Shown one piece after another: positions 34,447-43,955 of a stretch of 64,000 nucleotides of DNA. The notes beneath the pieces were generated by a model that did not search any database, was not told the DNA's origin, and worked only from the letters and a program-made list of their open reading frames with translations. The DNA lies in assembly GCA_964525555.1 (NCBI GenBank), contig CAZGHN010000001.1:1-64000 (forward strand). The letters run 5' to 3'. A program made the translations under genes and the position numbers. This stretch comes from JAFGHJ01 sp964525555 (lineage in GTDB: Bacteria; Hydrothermota; UBA3072). Each line of letters begins with the position of its first letter. Position 1 is the stretch's first letter.

Positions 34447-35486
34447 TATATGGATTCCATTAATAGATTTCTATTTTCTTCAAGATTATTAAGAATTATT
34501 CCGGCACCCATGACAACAGATCTCAGCGGATCTTCAGCAATTTCGACTTTTAAATCCGTCTCCTCCTGTATCATTTGATCGATATTTCTTATTAAAGCAC
34601 CTCCGCCGGTAAGAAATACGCCTTTCTCAACTATATCGGAAGCTAACTCGGGAGGAGTCTCGGATAAAGCTCTCTTTATTGCATTTTTCATCAGACCAAG
34701 AGCTTCCCTCATAGCTTCATAAACTTCGTTTGTTTTAATTTTTATAGATTTAGGAAGACCATCAACCAGGTCTCGACCACTGATTTCCATTTCTTGATCC
34801 TCTGCTGTAGCAGTAGCGGCACCTACTTCTTTTTTTACCTTCTCGGCAAGAGCTCTTCCTATTGCCATATTGTATTCATCATATAAATAAGTCTGAATTG
34901 AATCATTTAATTCATTTCCCGCTATTTTAATTGAGACCTTATTAACGATTCCGGATAAAGCAATTACTGCAATTTCCGTGGTTCCTCCGCCAATATCAAT
35001 AACCATATGCCCTGTCGGTTCTTTCACAGGCAAATGCATCCCAATGGCACCGGCAATAGGCTCAGAAACAAGCAAAACTTCTCTTGCTCCCGCTTCCTGA
35101 ACCGTATTAATAACAGCTTTTTTCTCCACCGGAGTTATTCCGGAAGGAACAGCAACTAAAACTCTTGGCCTAATAAACAATTTTTTCTTTTGGACCTTTT
35201 CAATAAAAAACCTTAACATATCCTCTACAACCTTAAAATCAGCTATTACGCCATCCTCAAGCGGTTCAGAGATTATAATATCTTCAGGTGCACGTCCAAG
35301 CATAGGAATAACTTCTTTCCCCGCAGCAATTAATTCTTTTGTTCCCTTTTTTAAGGCAACCATAGAATTTTCCTCAAGAACCACACCATCTGTTTTTGTA
35401 TATATTAATGTGTTAGATGTACCAAGGTCTATGGCCATATTCGAACCTTCAAGCGAAAACCATTTAAATAGACGATTCAATTTCAT
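34446..35486 (-). CDS. mreB: Rod shape-determining protein MreB
   Basis: 346 aa actin homologue that organises lateral wall synthesis. The phosphate loops AIDLGTSNTLIYT (about 18-30) and DIGGGTTEIAVIALSG, plus VFLTGGGALI, are intact. The N-terminal MKLNRLFKWFSLEGSN may be the amphipathic membrane-binding helix. Its start has AAAGGAGG. A promoter at 35519-35547 drives the mreB-mreC-mreD-mrdA unit, so the cell is presumably rod-shaped. Confidence 0.97.
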   Translation of the reverse strand: MKLNRLFKWFSLEGSNMAIDLGTSNTLIYTKTDGVVLEENSMVALKKGTKELIAAGKEVIPMLGRAPEDIIISEPLEDGVIADFKVVEDMLRFFIEKVQKKKLFIRPRVLVAVPSGITPVEKKAVINTVQEAGAREVLLVSEPIAGAIGMHLPVKEPTGHMVIDIGGGTTEIAVIALSGIVNKVSIKIAGNELNDSIQTYLYDEYNMAIGRALAEKVKKEVGAATATAEDQEMEISGRDLVDGLPKSIKIKTNEVYEAMREALGLMKNAIKRALSETPPELASDIVEKGVFLTGGGALIRNIDQMIQEETDLKVEIAEDPLRSVVMGAGIILNNLEENRNLLMESI

Positions 35487-35518
35487 CTCTCCTCCTTTCT
35501 CCGCTATCTTTCTTAACT

Positions 35519-35547
35519 ATGCTAATACGAAGAGCCCCATATGTCAA
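35519..35547 (-). promoter_or_regulatory. Promoter of mreBCD-mrdA
   Basis: TTGACA (35542-35547), 17 nt, TAGCAT (35519-35524). The leader is about 25 nt and ends in AAAGGAGG. Confidence 0.75.
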
Positions 35548-35585
35548 GGGTTTTTGATATCTTCTCCAAATAACCAATCACTATT

Positions 35586-36698
35586 TCAGCTAAGCCCTAA
35601 TGCTTTATACACGTTTAAAGTCTTATTGATCAACCGATCATAGGAGAAATACATCTCTACTCTTTCTCTTCCCCGACTGCCCATTTTCAATCTTTTTTTC
35701 TCATCTTCTATCAACTCTCCCAATCTTTCAACAAAACCATCTAAGTTACACGGATTCAAAAGATAACCTGTCTCGGACTCTACAACTGCTTCAACTGTAC
35801 CATCCACCGAAGAAGCGACAACGGGGAGACTTGACGCCATAGCTTCCAGGACTGTTCTGGGTAATCCTTCCCATTTTGAAGGCAAAAAGAAAATATCCAT
35901 ATTATTTAAAATTTCCGTAATATCTTTTCTCCATCCAAGAAACTTTATTCTATTGTCATCTCCGGTCAATTTCTCAGTTTCTTTTTTTAGAGGACCATCC
36001 CCCACGTATATGAACTCCGTTTCAGGATATTTACATAATACTTTTTTTGCCACTTTTACCCACATAAACGGATTTTTTTGAGGTTTGAAATTGGCAACTG
36101 TACCTATTGTAATTGTCTTTCGCCTTTTTTTCCTTGAATATGTACCAATTTTAGAATAATTTATCGAGTTTGGAATCCAGATAAGCTTATTGCTTTTACC
36201 CATTCCCCATTCTTTTAGTCTATCAATATGTACCTTCGACTGAGTTATAATAATATCGCCAAATAATGAAGAAATCCTTTCCGCGTTAAGATATAAAAAC
36301 CTTTTAAAAAAATTAATATATGGACTTATAGCAAATCCGTGTACCGTGTGCACGGAATAAACAAAAGATAGCGTCCCGGATACAAACCTTCCAATAACAC
36401 CTGCCTTTGATCCATGGGTATGTATAATTATTCTATCATACTTTTTATGTAACCTAATCAAATAATTTCTCAATCGAAAAAAACAAATTATATCATATAA
36501 TGGGTTTATTTCTCTGGTTAAACAGGGCAGTACAACATGCCTGGTTCCGAATTCCCTTTTCACTTCTTCATAAAGTTCTCCACCTGTACCGGTTATAAGG
36601 ATACTTTTATCTTTTATTTCTCTCAACAATTCCAAAACTCTTTTCTGTGCACCTCCCAATTCCATTTTCGCCATACATTGAATAACTACTACCGACAT
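35586..36698 (-). CDS. Family 4 glycosyltransferase
   Basis: 370 aa from ATG 36698, which overlaps the flavoprotein stop by 10 nt with GGAAG upstream; a longer in-frame start at 36758 would run 70 nt into that gene. GT-B fold: an N-terminal acceptor half (MELGGAQKRVLELL, HTHGSKAGVIGRF, HTVHG) and a C-terminal donor half with TVANFKPQKNP, FLGWRKDITEIL and LPSKWEGLPRTVLEAMASSL, a typical EX7E motif. Probably acts on the lipid-linked glycan begun by the WecA-like enzyme. Confidence 0.9.
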   Translation of the reverse strand: MSVVVIQCMAKMELGGAQKRVLELLREIKDKSILITGTGGELYEEVKREFGTRHVVLPCLTREINPLYDIICFFRLRNYLIRLHKKYDRIIIHTHGSKAGVIGRFVSGTLSFVYSVHTVHGFAISPYINFFKRFLYLNAERISSLFGDIIITQSKVHIDRLKEWGMGKSNKLIWIPNSINYSKIGTYSRKKRRKTITIGTVANFKPQKNPFMWVKVAKKVLCKYPETEFIYVGDGPLKKETEKLTGDDNRIKFLGWRKDITEILNNMDIFFLPSKWEGLPRTVLEAMASSLPVVASSVDGTVEAVVESETGYLLNPCNLDGFVERLGELIEDEKKRLKMGSRGRERVEMYFSYDRLINKTLNVYKALGLS

Positions 36699-37954
36699 AA
36701 TTCTTCCGCGATCCTTCTGCCTTCTAAAATAGACTGCTCCATGTATGAATACTCCCATTTCCCGAATCTGCCCGCCAAAATTATATTATATTTTTTAAGA
36801 AAATCTTTTATGTCTCGTAGAATTTTTTCTCTGTTTTTATCGTAAATCGGATAAGCGTAAGGAATATCAAGCGTAGAAATATGCGCCACAGCTTCTCTTT
36901 CAAACAAACCTATTCGAACTAAATCCTTAATAGTTTTTTCTATAATGCTTTCATTAGGCCTATTCCCCCTGTAAGATATTTCTACCCATAAAGAAGAATG
37001 ATTTCTCGGCACTAACCTTTCGGAAATATTAGAAAGTGAACCGACACGGTAAAAAGGATATTTTGTATCAGGGAAATATATCCAATGAAACTCAGAAGGA
37101 TCTAGATTTTCCGCACTTGATTTTTTAACTTCCTTTCCAAACGAGATTCTTCCTTCAATACCGATATTTATACATAAAACCGAATTCCAGACCAAATTTC
37201 CATGCTCTGGCTCAAATTCTCTTCCATTTACACTAAACATATTCAAAAACTCAGGAAGCGGAATTGTAGAGATAAGATCGTCATATTTAATTTTCCCCGC
37301 ATCAAAATACACGTTATTATTATCAATTTTTTCGACTTTACCATGGAAAACATCGATCTTTCCAGATAAAGAAGAAATAAGCTCCCCTATACCCCTTTCG
37401 GGATATAAAAATTCGGCGTTGTATCCGATATTGTCTTCAGTAGAATCCCCATAGGTCTTCGGAACATAGCTCGTAAGAAAATCAGGAGAAATTTCGCATA
37501 AAGGATATTTCCACAATTTTTCATTGTAAGGCAAAAAAAAGATATCATACAACCCTTTACCAAAATTGTAAATAAACCATTCTTCAAGATTCAAAGGCTT
37601 CCTGGTGACTCTAAATAGGTGACCTAAAAATACATTCATCTGAGATATCGGAGATAAATATCTTCTATGTGCCTGTATCGGATAAGGAATAATTCTTCCG
37701 TCTAAATATATATATGTATTGCGTTTAATTACTTTTATATCAGGCACAAACTTTTCTGCTAAACTACGAACGTATGAAGTTCTGCAATGGAGAAAATGCC
37801 CGGTATAATTAAAAATATATCCATCAATATTTACATTGCGGCAAAGACCGCCAGGAGTTTTTTCTTTCTCAATAATAACAAAATCTCTTTTTTTTTCTTT
37901 AAGATGATACGCGACAGACAAACCCGTAATGCCTGCCCCGAGGATTGCAATCAA
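36689..37954 (-). CDS. FAD-dependent UDP-galactopyranose mutase/amine-oxidase-like protein
   Basis: 421 aa. The N-terminal Rossmann motif GAGITGLSVAYHL (6-18) and IIEKEKTPGGLCRN bind FAD; the substrate domain contains FNYTGHFLHCRTSYV, DIFFLPYNEKLWKYP and ILAGRFGKWEYSYMEQSILEG. It resembles UDP-galactopyranose mutases and related sugar-processing flavoproteins more than protoporphyrinogen oxidase. The exact substrate is not determinable. It starts at TTG 37954 with AGGAG 6 nt upstream, overlapping the WecA-like gene by 4 nt. Confidence 0.82.
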   Translation of the reverse strand: MIAILGAGITGLSVAYHLKEKKRDFVIIEKEKTPGGLCRNVNIDGYIFNYTGHFLHCRTSYVRSLAEKFVPDIKVIKRNTYIYLDGRIIPYPIQAHRRYLSPISQMNVFLGHLFRVTRKPLNLEEWFIYNFGKGLYDIFFLPYNEKLWKYPLCEISPDFLTSYVPKTYGDSTEDNIGYNAEFLYPERGIGELISSLSGKIDVFHGKVEKIDNNNVYFDAGKIKYDDLISTIPLPEFLNMFSVNGREFEPEHGNLVWNSVLCINIGIEGRISFGKEVKKSSAENLDPSEFHWIYFPDTKYPFYRVGSLSNISERLVPRNHSSLWVEISYRGNRPNESIIEKTIKDLVRIGLFEREAVAHISTLDIPYAYPIYDKNREKILRDIKDFLKKYNIILAGRFGKWEYSYMEQSILEGRRIAEELCR

Positions 37955-38904
37955 GTTTTACTCCTGAAGATAACACCAAAAAATACAAAAATTAATGCGG
38001 CAACAGAATAAAGAACCACAGCACCCTTAATGCTAAGCCGTGTAATTATAAACGACGCTTCGCAAAGCGCTATTGTAGCAAGATAAATGATCGCGATTAT
38101 AGATGGTATAGGCAATCCAATTGCTTTTAATTTCAAAACAAAATGATCATGCGAACCCTTAAGGGGATTTTTCCTTCTTGCTATACGAAGAATGATAACA
38201 TAAGCAGTATCAAATATAGGAACAAACAGAATCAACAGAGGAACAAATAACGCGATAGGATTTGCAGTTGTATACCTTGTCATCATAGTCAAAACGGAAA
38301 GCATATATCCGATAAAAAGACTACCCGAATCCCCCATAAAAATCTTTGCTTTTGGCAGGTTAAAAGGTAAAAAGCCGAGGCAGCTTCCCGCGAGTGTCAA
38401 AGCTACAATCGGATATGTTCCGTTAACGGAAACCGAAATAAAAACAAAGCTGAATGCCGCGAAAAAACCCACACCTGCGGAAATGCCGTCCATTACGTCG
38501 ATTATATTAAAAGCATTCGTAATTCCAACAATCCATATTACTGATAGGACAATATTTAAATATTCAGGCAAAACGGCAACATTCATTCTTATTCCAAACC
38601 ATACGGTTAATACAGCTACAAGGGATTGAAATAAAAGCTTTAAGTATCTTGAATACGGCCGTATATCGTCTAAAAACCCAAGAAGAAAAACAGCAAAACC
38701 CAGGACCAATATCCTCCAATCATTGCCGAAAAATAAACTTACCACAGTCCCAAAAAATATGGCAATGCCTCCGCCATAAGGTGTTGGCTTTGAATGATCT
38801 TTGATACCCTTTGGTTTATCTATAAAGCCAACTCTAGGAGCTATTTTTGAAATTATTAAAGAGAAAATAAAACTAAGAGCAAAAGCTGCCGTAAAATAAA
38901 CCAT
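37951..38904 (-). CDS. WecA/MraY-family undecaprenyl-phosphate sugar-1-P transferase
   Basis: 317 aa, about ten membrane helices. Initiates lipid-linked glycan synthesis. DKPKGIKDHSKPTPYGGG (29-46), LDD (78-80), NIIDVMDG (133-140), MGDSG (190-194) and the GSHDHF histidine loop are the catalytic and substrate motifs. The next gene is a UGM-like flavoprotein and not a muramyl ligase, so WecA-like (HexNAc-1-P) activity is more likely than MraY. AGAGGAG precedes ATG 38904. Confidence 0.9.
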   Translation of the reverse strand: MVYFTAAFALSFIFSLIISKIAPRVGFIDKPKGIKDHSKPTPYGGGIAIFFGTVVSLFFGNDWRILVLGFAVFLLGFLDDIRPYSRYLKLLFQSLVAVLTVWFGIRMNVAVLPEYLNIVLSVIWIVGITNAFNIIDVMDGISAGVGFFAAFSFVFISVSVNGTYPIVALTLAGSCLGFLPFNLPKAKIFMGDSGSLFIGYMLSVLTMMTRYTTANPIALFVPLLILFVPIFDTAYVIILRIARRKNPLKGSHDHFVLKLKAIGLPIPSIIAIIYLATIALCEASFIITRLSIKGAVVLYSVAALIFVFFGVIFRSKT

Positions 38905-38980
38905 TTTTTTTCTCCTCTTTAAATTTTAAGGCATGGGAATAGAAAAATTTCTTCGATAACTTCATATTCTTTTCATTTAG

Positions 38981-39008
38981 AATTTATTAATTTATTTAAA
39001 TTAGTCAA
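38981..39008 (-). promoter_or_regulatory. Probable promoter of the WecA-like operon
   Basis: TTGACT (39003-39008), 16 nt, TAAATT (38981-38986), then a 70-nt leader. Divergent from the promoter at 39124. The rest of the 38905-39186 gap is AT-rich with no other feature seen. Confidence 0.5.
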
Positions 39009-39123
39009 GGTAAACGCTGTATCAAATGTAAAATTTAAATATAAAAAATTAAAATTGCAAATCAAAATTCAAAAATTTAATCACGAACAAATTAAAAAGC
39101 AATATACATAAAAACAAAATACC

Positions 39124-39152
39124 TTGACAAGTTCTTCTATAATACATACAAT
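39124..39152 (+). promoter_or_regulatory. Promoter of secreted Asp-box protein 1
   Basis: TTGACA (39124-39129), 17 nt, TACAAT (39147-39152). The same -35/-10 pair (TTGACA-17-TACAAT) precedes the FG-GAP gene at 60619-60647. Confidence 0.75.
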
Positions 39153-39186
39153 AATAAAAACATATACAAAGTATAAGGAGGATTAT

Positions 39187-40821
39187 ATGAAAAAATTATC
39201 ACTGTTTATTTTGCCTACTTTGATTCTCATAAGTCTCACTTTACCACTAAAAGCCTCGGACGGATCACCCTACGCCGTAAACTCACATCCGGATTTATCG
39301 AAAACTTCAAAAGAACTTGCAAACGATGTAATGGTGATAGCGCCGGTAGATGAACCAAAACTTCGCTGGGGTGACGATAGACTCATATATAACGGTGATG
39401 TTAATGCTAACTCATGGGCGGTCATGGTTGATAATGTTGATGATGAAGCAATAGATGTAGATTATTCCGCGGGAGACACATTAAGAGCAGTTGTCGCATG
39501 TGCGGATTCAATTTTAAGAATTTTCCGTTCTAGCAATAACGGACAAACCTGGATAGCTAGAGTCGCCATTTCCAAAGCTCCTTTTACTGAACCAAGAATT
39601 GTCCATGGAACAGATAGTACTTATCACATATTTACTCGCAATCAAGGCGCTCAGGGTTCTATTTACACGGCAGGATTTCGAACTGCTGACGATCTTTTTA
39701 TTGCCGGAACAGGACAAGTTATATCTGGTACAGATTCGGTAAAGAGTTACTCGGTATGCACAAGAAGAGCCAACTACCACAACTACGGTTTATTTGTTGT
39801 TTATCATCAAGGACTCGGAGGAAGAGGAAACGATCAAATAATATTCACCAGTTCTAACGATCAAGGACAAACCTGGTCGACTCCGGATACCATTTTTTTT
39901 AACGGCGCTATGTATCCGGATATAAAAAGTGGAGATGGCATCATGTTATATATGGGGTTCCTCGGCAGACTCCCGGCATCCAATTTAGACGAGATAGTAA
40001 TGTGCAGGAGCAGCAATACCGGAACAACCTGGGATTTGGACGTTATCGAGTCGGATTCATTCCCGAAGATGCGTCCTCAGATCGAAGCAGCCCACAACGA
40101 CGAGGGAAGCGTATGGGCAATCTGGTCGAAGAAAGACCTTAACACCCCGAATGATGACTGGGGGCTACGCTGGTCATGGAGCCAGGACTCGGCTGTAACC
40201 TGGTCAACTCCCGGATGGACAAACAGCATCGTAGATTCCAATGAAGTTTTGCCCAGCATCGCTCTCTACGATGGGTTTGGTTCTACAAGTACAACACCTT
40301 ATGTCTCCTTTATCAAGTCATACTACGATTGGACTGGCAGCCTTTCTGTCCGAACCTTCGAATGGGGAGGCAGCAACTGGGGAGCGGACACCTGCTTTTC
40401 TGACAGCAACGCTTTCCTGACCAGACCGATATCTGCTTTCATTCAGGCAGGAGCTCCGGCAATTGCTTATGTCGGAGAAAATTCTCATAACGTATATTTC
40501 GATTCGTGGTCAAATACTTCCGGTATAGAAGAAGACGATGAGATTATTTCTTCCAACGGAAAAATCCAGTGCAGTTTAAGTCAAAGCATAATAACCGGAA
40601 ATGCAACATTAAATTACATCCTACCTTTTACAACCAATGTCGATATTTACGTCGTAAATGTAATAGGTCAAACTGTTGCCACACTTGATAGCGGAGAAAA
40701 AGACGCCGGAGGGCATACCTTAGCTGTTTCTGTTGAAAATCTGTCACAGGGGATTTACTACATAGTAATCGAAACGGAAAACGGTCTAAAAGGTATTTCT
40801 AAAGCAGCCGTTTTGAAATAA
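39187..40821 (+). CDS. Secreted Asp-box (sialidase-like propeller) protein 1 with sorting domain
   Basis: 544 aa from ATG 39187 (SD AAGGAGG). Signal peptide about 1-23. Asp-boxes of the SxDxGxTW type: SSNNGQTW, SNDQGQTW, SSNTGTTW and a degenerate SQDSAVTW, marking blades of a sialidase-like propeller. No sialidase RIP/Arg triad is evident, so a binding or structural role is likelier than catalysis. The C-terminal about 80 residues form a type-9-like sorting domain (ATLNYILPFTTNVDIYVVNV ... LSQGIYYIVIETENG). A block near the C-terminus is almost identical to protein 2 at DNA level. Confidence 0.87.
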   Translation: MKKLSLFILPTLILISLTLPLKASDGSPYAVNSHPDLSKTSKELANDVMVIAPVDEPKLRWGDDRLIYNGDVNANSWAVMVDNVDDEAIDVDYSAGDTLRAVVACADSILRIFRSSNNGQTWIARVAISKAPFTEPRIVHGTDSTYHIFTRNQGAQGSIYTAGFRTADDLFIAGTGQVISGTDSVKSYSVCTRRANYHNYGLFVVYHQGLGGRGNDQIIFTSSNDQGQTWSTPDTIFFNGAMYPDIKSGDGIMLYMGFLGRLPASNLDEIVMCRSSNTGTTWDLDVIESDSFPKMRPQIEAAHNDEGSVWAIWSKKDLNTPNDDWGLRWSWSQDSAVTWSTPGWTNSIVDSNEVLPSIALYDGFGSTSTTPYVSFIKSYYDWTGSLSVRTFEWGGSNWGADTCFSDSNAFLTRPISAFIQAGAPAIAYVGENSHNVYFDSWSNTSGIEEDDEIISSNGKIQCSLSQSIITGNATLNYILPFTTNVDIYVVNVIGQTVATLDSGEKDAGGHTLAVSVENLSQGIYYIVIETENGLKGISKAAVLK

Positions 40822-40840
40822 AAAAATCAGCAATTAAGCA

Positions 40841-40871
40841 AAAAAGGGGGAGGTCTCTTCTCCCCCTTTTT
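40841..40871 (+). terminator. Intrinsic terminator after secreted protein 1
   Basis: AAAAAGGGGGAG, loop, CTCCCCCTTTTT, then TATTAT. A very stable stem with a U tract. Confidence 0.93.
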
Positions 40872-40885
40872 ATTATAAACAAATA

Positions 40886-42874
40886 GTGATACTTAAAAAA
40901 ATAATAACAGAAATTGAAAAAGAAAAGTTTTCCTTCCTTTTAGGTTTCTTAACACTTTATTCAATCATATTAACCCGAAATATACTTGAAAGTTCTTTCG
41001 AAGGAAAACAGATTTTAGCTTTTTCGGAAATAGTTTCGCAATCATTTTATATGATGTTTATTCATTTCCCTCTATTCTATATATCTCTTTACACCTGGAT
41101 TCTTCTTGTACTTAGATTATTGACAAAAGAAGAAACTATAAAAATAGCAAAAATCGTAGTAATTGGAATGACGATTATCATAATTGCACCTATCATCGAT
41201 ATTATAGTTTCAAGGGGAAGCGGATATAAATTAACGTATTTAACCGGACCTAAAGGATTCGGTCAAATACATAAATTTTTCCATTTTACAAAAGATTTCT
41301 TGCAGGTAAGCTGGGGACAGAGAGCCGAAATATTTCTCGTGCTCCTTGGCAGTTACATATATATATTTATAAAAACAAAGAATCATCTCAAATCCGTAAT
41401 TACTCCGATCGTTATCTATCTAATTATTTTTATTCATGGAACACTACCAAATACAATTGCCTCGTTACCTTCGTATTTGGGTTTTAAAAACCTTACATCC
41501 GTTGCGATTTTAGGAAGCGGAATATTATCTATCGACAGTCAGAATTACTCCGTAATTTTTTGCATATCTATAATATTATGCTTTTTATCAATCGTTTTAA
41601 TAACGAAAGAAAATACTGTAACCATAAAAGAAATAATCGATCCAAAAACTTCTATCATACCCATACTCGCAATCTTTCTGGGAATTCTTTACGGTCTTTT
41701 TCTTATATTAAGATATTATCCTCTTGTCTTGATAAATCCAATATTCTATTTATCGGTTATACTGAGTATTTTAATTGCAATATTAACTAACAGACTTTCT
41801 CAATTACATATCAACATGACTGAATTCCATATACTCGCAGTAATCATAATATTATCATGTCTTTCTCTTGGATATATATTTTCGATTTTAATCTTAATCT
41901 CTTATATCTTTAAAAGATTCCTTAAACCCGGTTGGCTTCTGTTTATACCAACATTTATCGCAGGTTTTTCGCTAATTTTCCAGGAATACACTTATAAGAC
42001 AATAATCCCGGTAGAAAAAGAATATATAGAACTAAAGGGAAGAAAACTCTCCGGCTGGAGCTATTTCTTGAACGGAGATTATAAAAAATCTCTTCTTTTC
42101 TATTTGAAAGCCAATTCAATTTCACAGGATAAAGAGATTCAAAAGAGAATAGGGCAATGCTATCTCAATATGGGACACTTAGAAAAAGGCATACAGAAAC
42201 TTGAAAAAATCGAAAATCCCGATTATGAGACAATACTATCGCTGGGACAGGCATACATACAAAACGGAAAAAACGAAGAAGCGGTAAATATTTATAAAAA
42301 GGCAATCGAAAAAGGAATATCCCCGGGAGAGTTTTACGTTAAAATCGCGGAAATCGCATCACACAGCGGCACGAAAAACGAAATAAATAAAGCAATCGAT
42401 AAGGCTCTTTTATACGGAACTCCAAAATACAAACTTTATCAAATAGAAGCTGATTTTTTCTTCCGGGAAAACAATTTAGGAAAAGCTCTTTCTATGTACA
42501 ATAAATCGTTAAATCACAACCCAAGATCGGTTGCGTCAATCACGGGCAGAGCCATGACTTTTTACAAACAGGGGCAAATAAAAAAAGCGGAAGAAGAACT
42601 CCTAAGGGTTTTAAAAATCGAGCCGGACAACGATGCTGTATACAATAACCTTGGTGCTGTATATATCGCACAAAACAATTACATAAAGGCGGAAAAAACT
42701 TTTCTTAAATCATTAGATATTAATCCGAACCAGGAAGAAGCTTACTATAATCTAGGTTTAATCTATGAAATCATGGAAAATAAACCTCAAGCACTGCAAA
42801 TGTATCACAGAGCATTGAAAGTTAATCCGGCCTATTTACCTGCAAAGATTAAAATTAAATTATTAGAAAAATGA
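40886..42874 (+). CDS. Polytopic membrane protein with C-terminal TPR domain
   Basis: 662 aa, starting at GTG 40886 without a visible SD. About ten membrane helices lie between residues 15 and 365, followed by a soluble TPR region (about 385-660) with repeats such as GWSYFLNGDYKKSLLFYLKA, DAVYNNLGAVYIAQNNYIKA and EEAYYNLGLIYEIMENKPQA. The plan resembles O-antigen ligase-like or TMTC-like membrane/TPR proteins but no catalytic motif was recognised. It overlaps the UbiA-like gene by 4 nt. It lies only 15 nt after a strong terminator, and its own promoter is unclear. Confidence 0.8.
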   Translation: MILKKIITEIEKEKFSFLLGFLTLYSIILTRNILESSFEGKQILAFSEIVSQSFYMMFIHFPLFYISLYTWILLVLRLLTKEETIKIAKIVVIGMTIIIIAPIIDIIVSRGSGYKLTYLTGPKGFGQIHKFFHFTKDFLQVSWGQRAEIFLVLLGSYIYIFIKTKNHLKSVITPIVIYLIIFIHGTLPNTIASLPSYLGFKNLTSVAILGSGILSIDSQNYSVIFCISIILCFLSIVLITKENTVTIKEIIDPKTSIIPILAIFLGILYGLFLILRYYPLVLINPIFYLSVILSILIAILTNRLSQLHINMTEFHILAVIIILSCLSLGYIFSILILISYIFKRFLKPGWLLFIPTFIAGFSLIFQEYTYKTIIPVEKEYIELKGRKLSGWSYFLNGDYKKSLLFYLKANSISQDKEIQKRIGQCYLNMGHLEKGIQKLEKIENPDYETILSLGQAYIQNGKNEEAVNIYKKAIEKGISPGEFYVKIAEIASHSGTKNEINKAIDKALLYGTPKYKLYQIEADFFFRENNLGKALSMYNKSLNHNPRSVASITGRAMTFYKQGQIKKAEEELLRVLKIEPDNDAVYNNLGAVYIAQNNYIKAEKTFLKSLDINPNQEEAYYNLGLIYEIMENKPQALQMYHRALKVNPAYLPAKIKIKLLEK

Positions 42875-43800
42875 ATCTATCTTTTATGTTACCTATTCTC
42901 CTAACGCTCTCGGGATTTTTATTTATAAAGATAAAAACTCCCGGATTTATTAAAAAATGGATTAAATCGTCACGTCCTCTTATATCCCTTCATTATATTT
43001 TCCCTACTACCTTCGGGATAGTACTGGGAAATCACATCTTTAATCAACCAATTAATTTTTATCATTCATTCCTTCTTTTATTTTCTATTTATTTCTGGTT
43101 TCAGACATCCGTAATCGTAAACGATATTAACGATATCAAAACGGATTACTTTTCAAATAAAAAAAGTTTCCTTCATCATGGTAACTTCCCTATAGAATAT
43201 TATCAATCTCTAAGCATATTTTTCCTTATGATTTCCCTGCTTTTTGCTTTGGTTATAAACTACAGAATATTAATAATAATTTTACTCCTCCATATTATCC
43301 ATTTCTCATATTCTTCAAAACCCTTAAGATTAAAGCGTATTTTTCCAATTTCTATTATTCTGCTCTCATTAGCGGCACTGTTAACTGCAATAGCGGGATA
43401 TGCCCTTTTTAATCCATATAAACCATTTACAGCTTTTCCGTTAAAACCAGCCTTACTTATCTTTATTCCCCTTTTTCTTTCCTTAAACTTTCGTGATTAT
43501 GATGATTTACAGGGTGACAAAAAAACAAACATAACCACATTATTTACTTTATTAGGTATAGAAAAAGGAAGATATTTAAACGCTTATTTAGTACTCATCA
43601 GTTATCTGTTCGTACCGTTAATACTGAAATTTTATCCGTTATTTATGGCTGCTATACCTCTCGGAATAGCAAGTTTTTATGTCTGTCTTAAAAAACCATT
43701 TAACGAGAAAATGATATTTTATATTTACTTTATAATGATAGCAGTCCTAGGGATATTACTGCATGTAAAAACAGAAATTTTCCTGGGTCCGATATTTTGA
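42871..43800 (+). CDS. UbiA-family prenyltransferase
   Basis: 309 aa, eight to nine helices. The two Asp-rich prenyl-diphosphate sites are present: NDINDIKTD (84-92) and RDYDDLQGD in the second half. Family members attach a prenyl chain to an aromatic or glycerol acceptor (quinone, haem O, lipid). The acceptor cannot be told from sequence. Translational coupling (ATGA) to a membrane/TPR protein is unusual for quinone synthesis. Confidence 0.87.
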   Translation: MNLSFMLPILLTLSGFLFIKIKTPGFIKKWIKSSRPLISLHYIFPTTFGIVLGNHIFNQPINFYHSFLLLFSIYFWFQTSVIVNDINDIKTDYFSNKKSFLHHGNFPIEYYQSLSIFFLMISLLFALVINYRILIIILLLHIIHFSYSSKPLRLKRIFPISIILLSLAALLTAIAGYALFNPYKPFTAFPLKPALLIFIPLFLSLNFRDYDDLQGDKKTNITTLFTLLGIEKGRYLNAYLVLISYLFVPLILKFYPLFMAAIPLGIASFYVCLKKPFNEKMIFYIYFIMIAVLGILLHVKTEIFLGPIF

Positions 43801-43807
43801 GAAAAAT

Positions 43808-43872
43808 TTGCCACAAGGACCTTAAGAGACAGAGATTTTTCTCCTTTAAGAAAATAGCTAAAAGCTTATTTG
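43808..43872. repeat. Short CCACAAGG / AGCTAAAAGC word-repeat
   Basis: GCCACAAGGACCTTAAGAGA at 43810 and AATAGCTAAAAGCTTAT at about 43854. A reduced version of the composite repeats, just upstream of the promoter of secreted protein 2. Confidence 0.45.
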
Positions 43873-43881
43873 AAGAATAGC

Positions 43882-43910
43882 TTGACAAAACATTCCCAAA
43901 TACATATATA
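43882..43910 (+). promoter_or_regulatory. Promoter of secreted protein 2
   Basis: TTGACA (43882-43887), 17 nt, TATATA (43905-43910). The leader is about 40 nt with AAAGGAGG. Confidence 0.7.
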
Positions 43911-43955
43911 TTACCACACATATAATAACAAAAACGATAAAAAGGAGGCTGTTAT

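Noticed and set aside
36699..36758. Upstream start for the GT4 gene
   Set aside because: It would overlap the flavoprotein by 70 nt; MSVVVIQCMAKM at 36698 is the normal GT4 beginning and has an SD.
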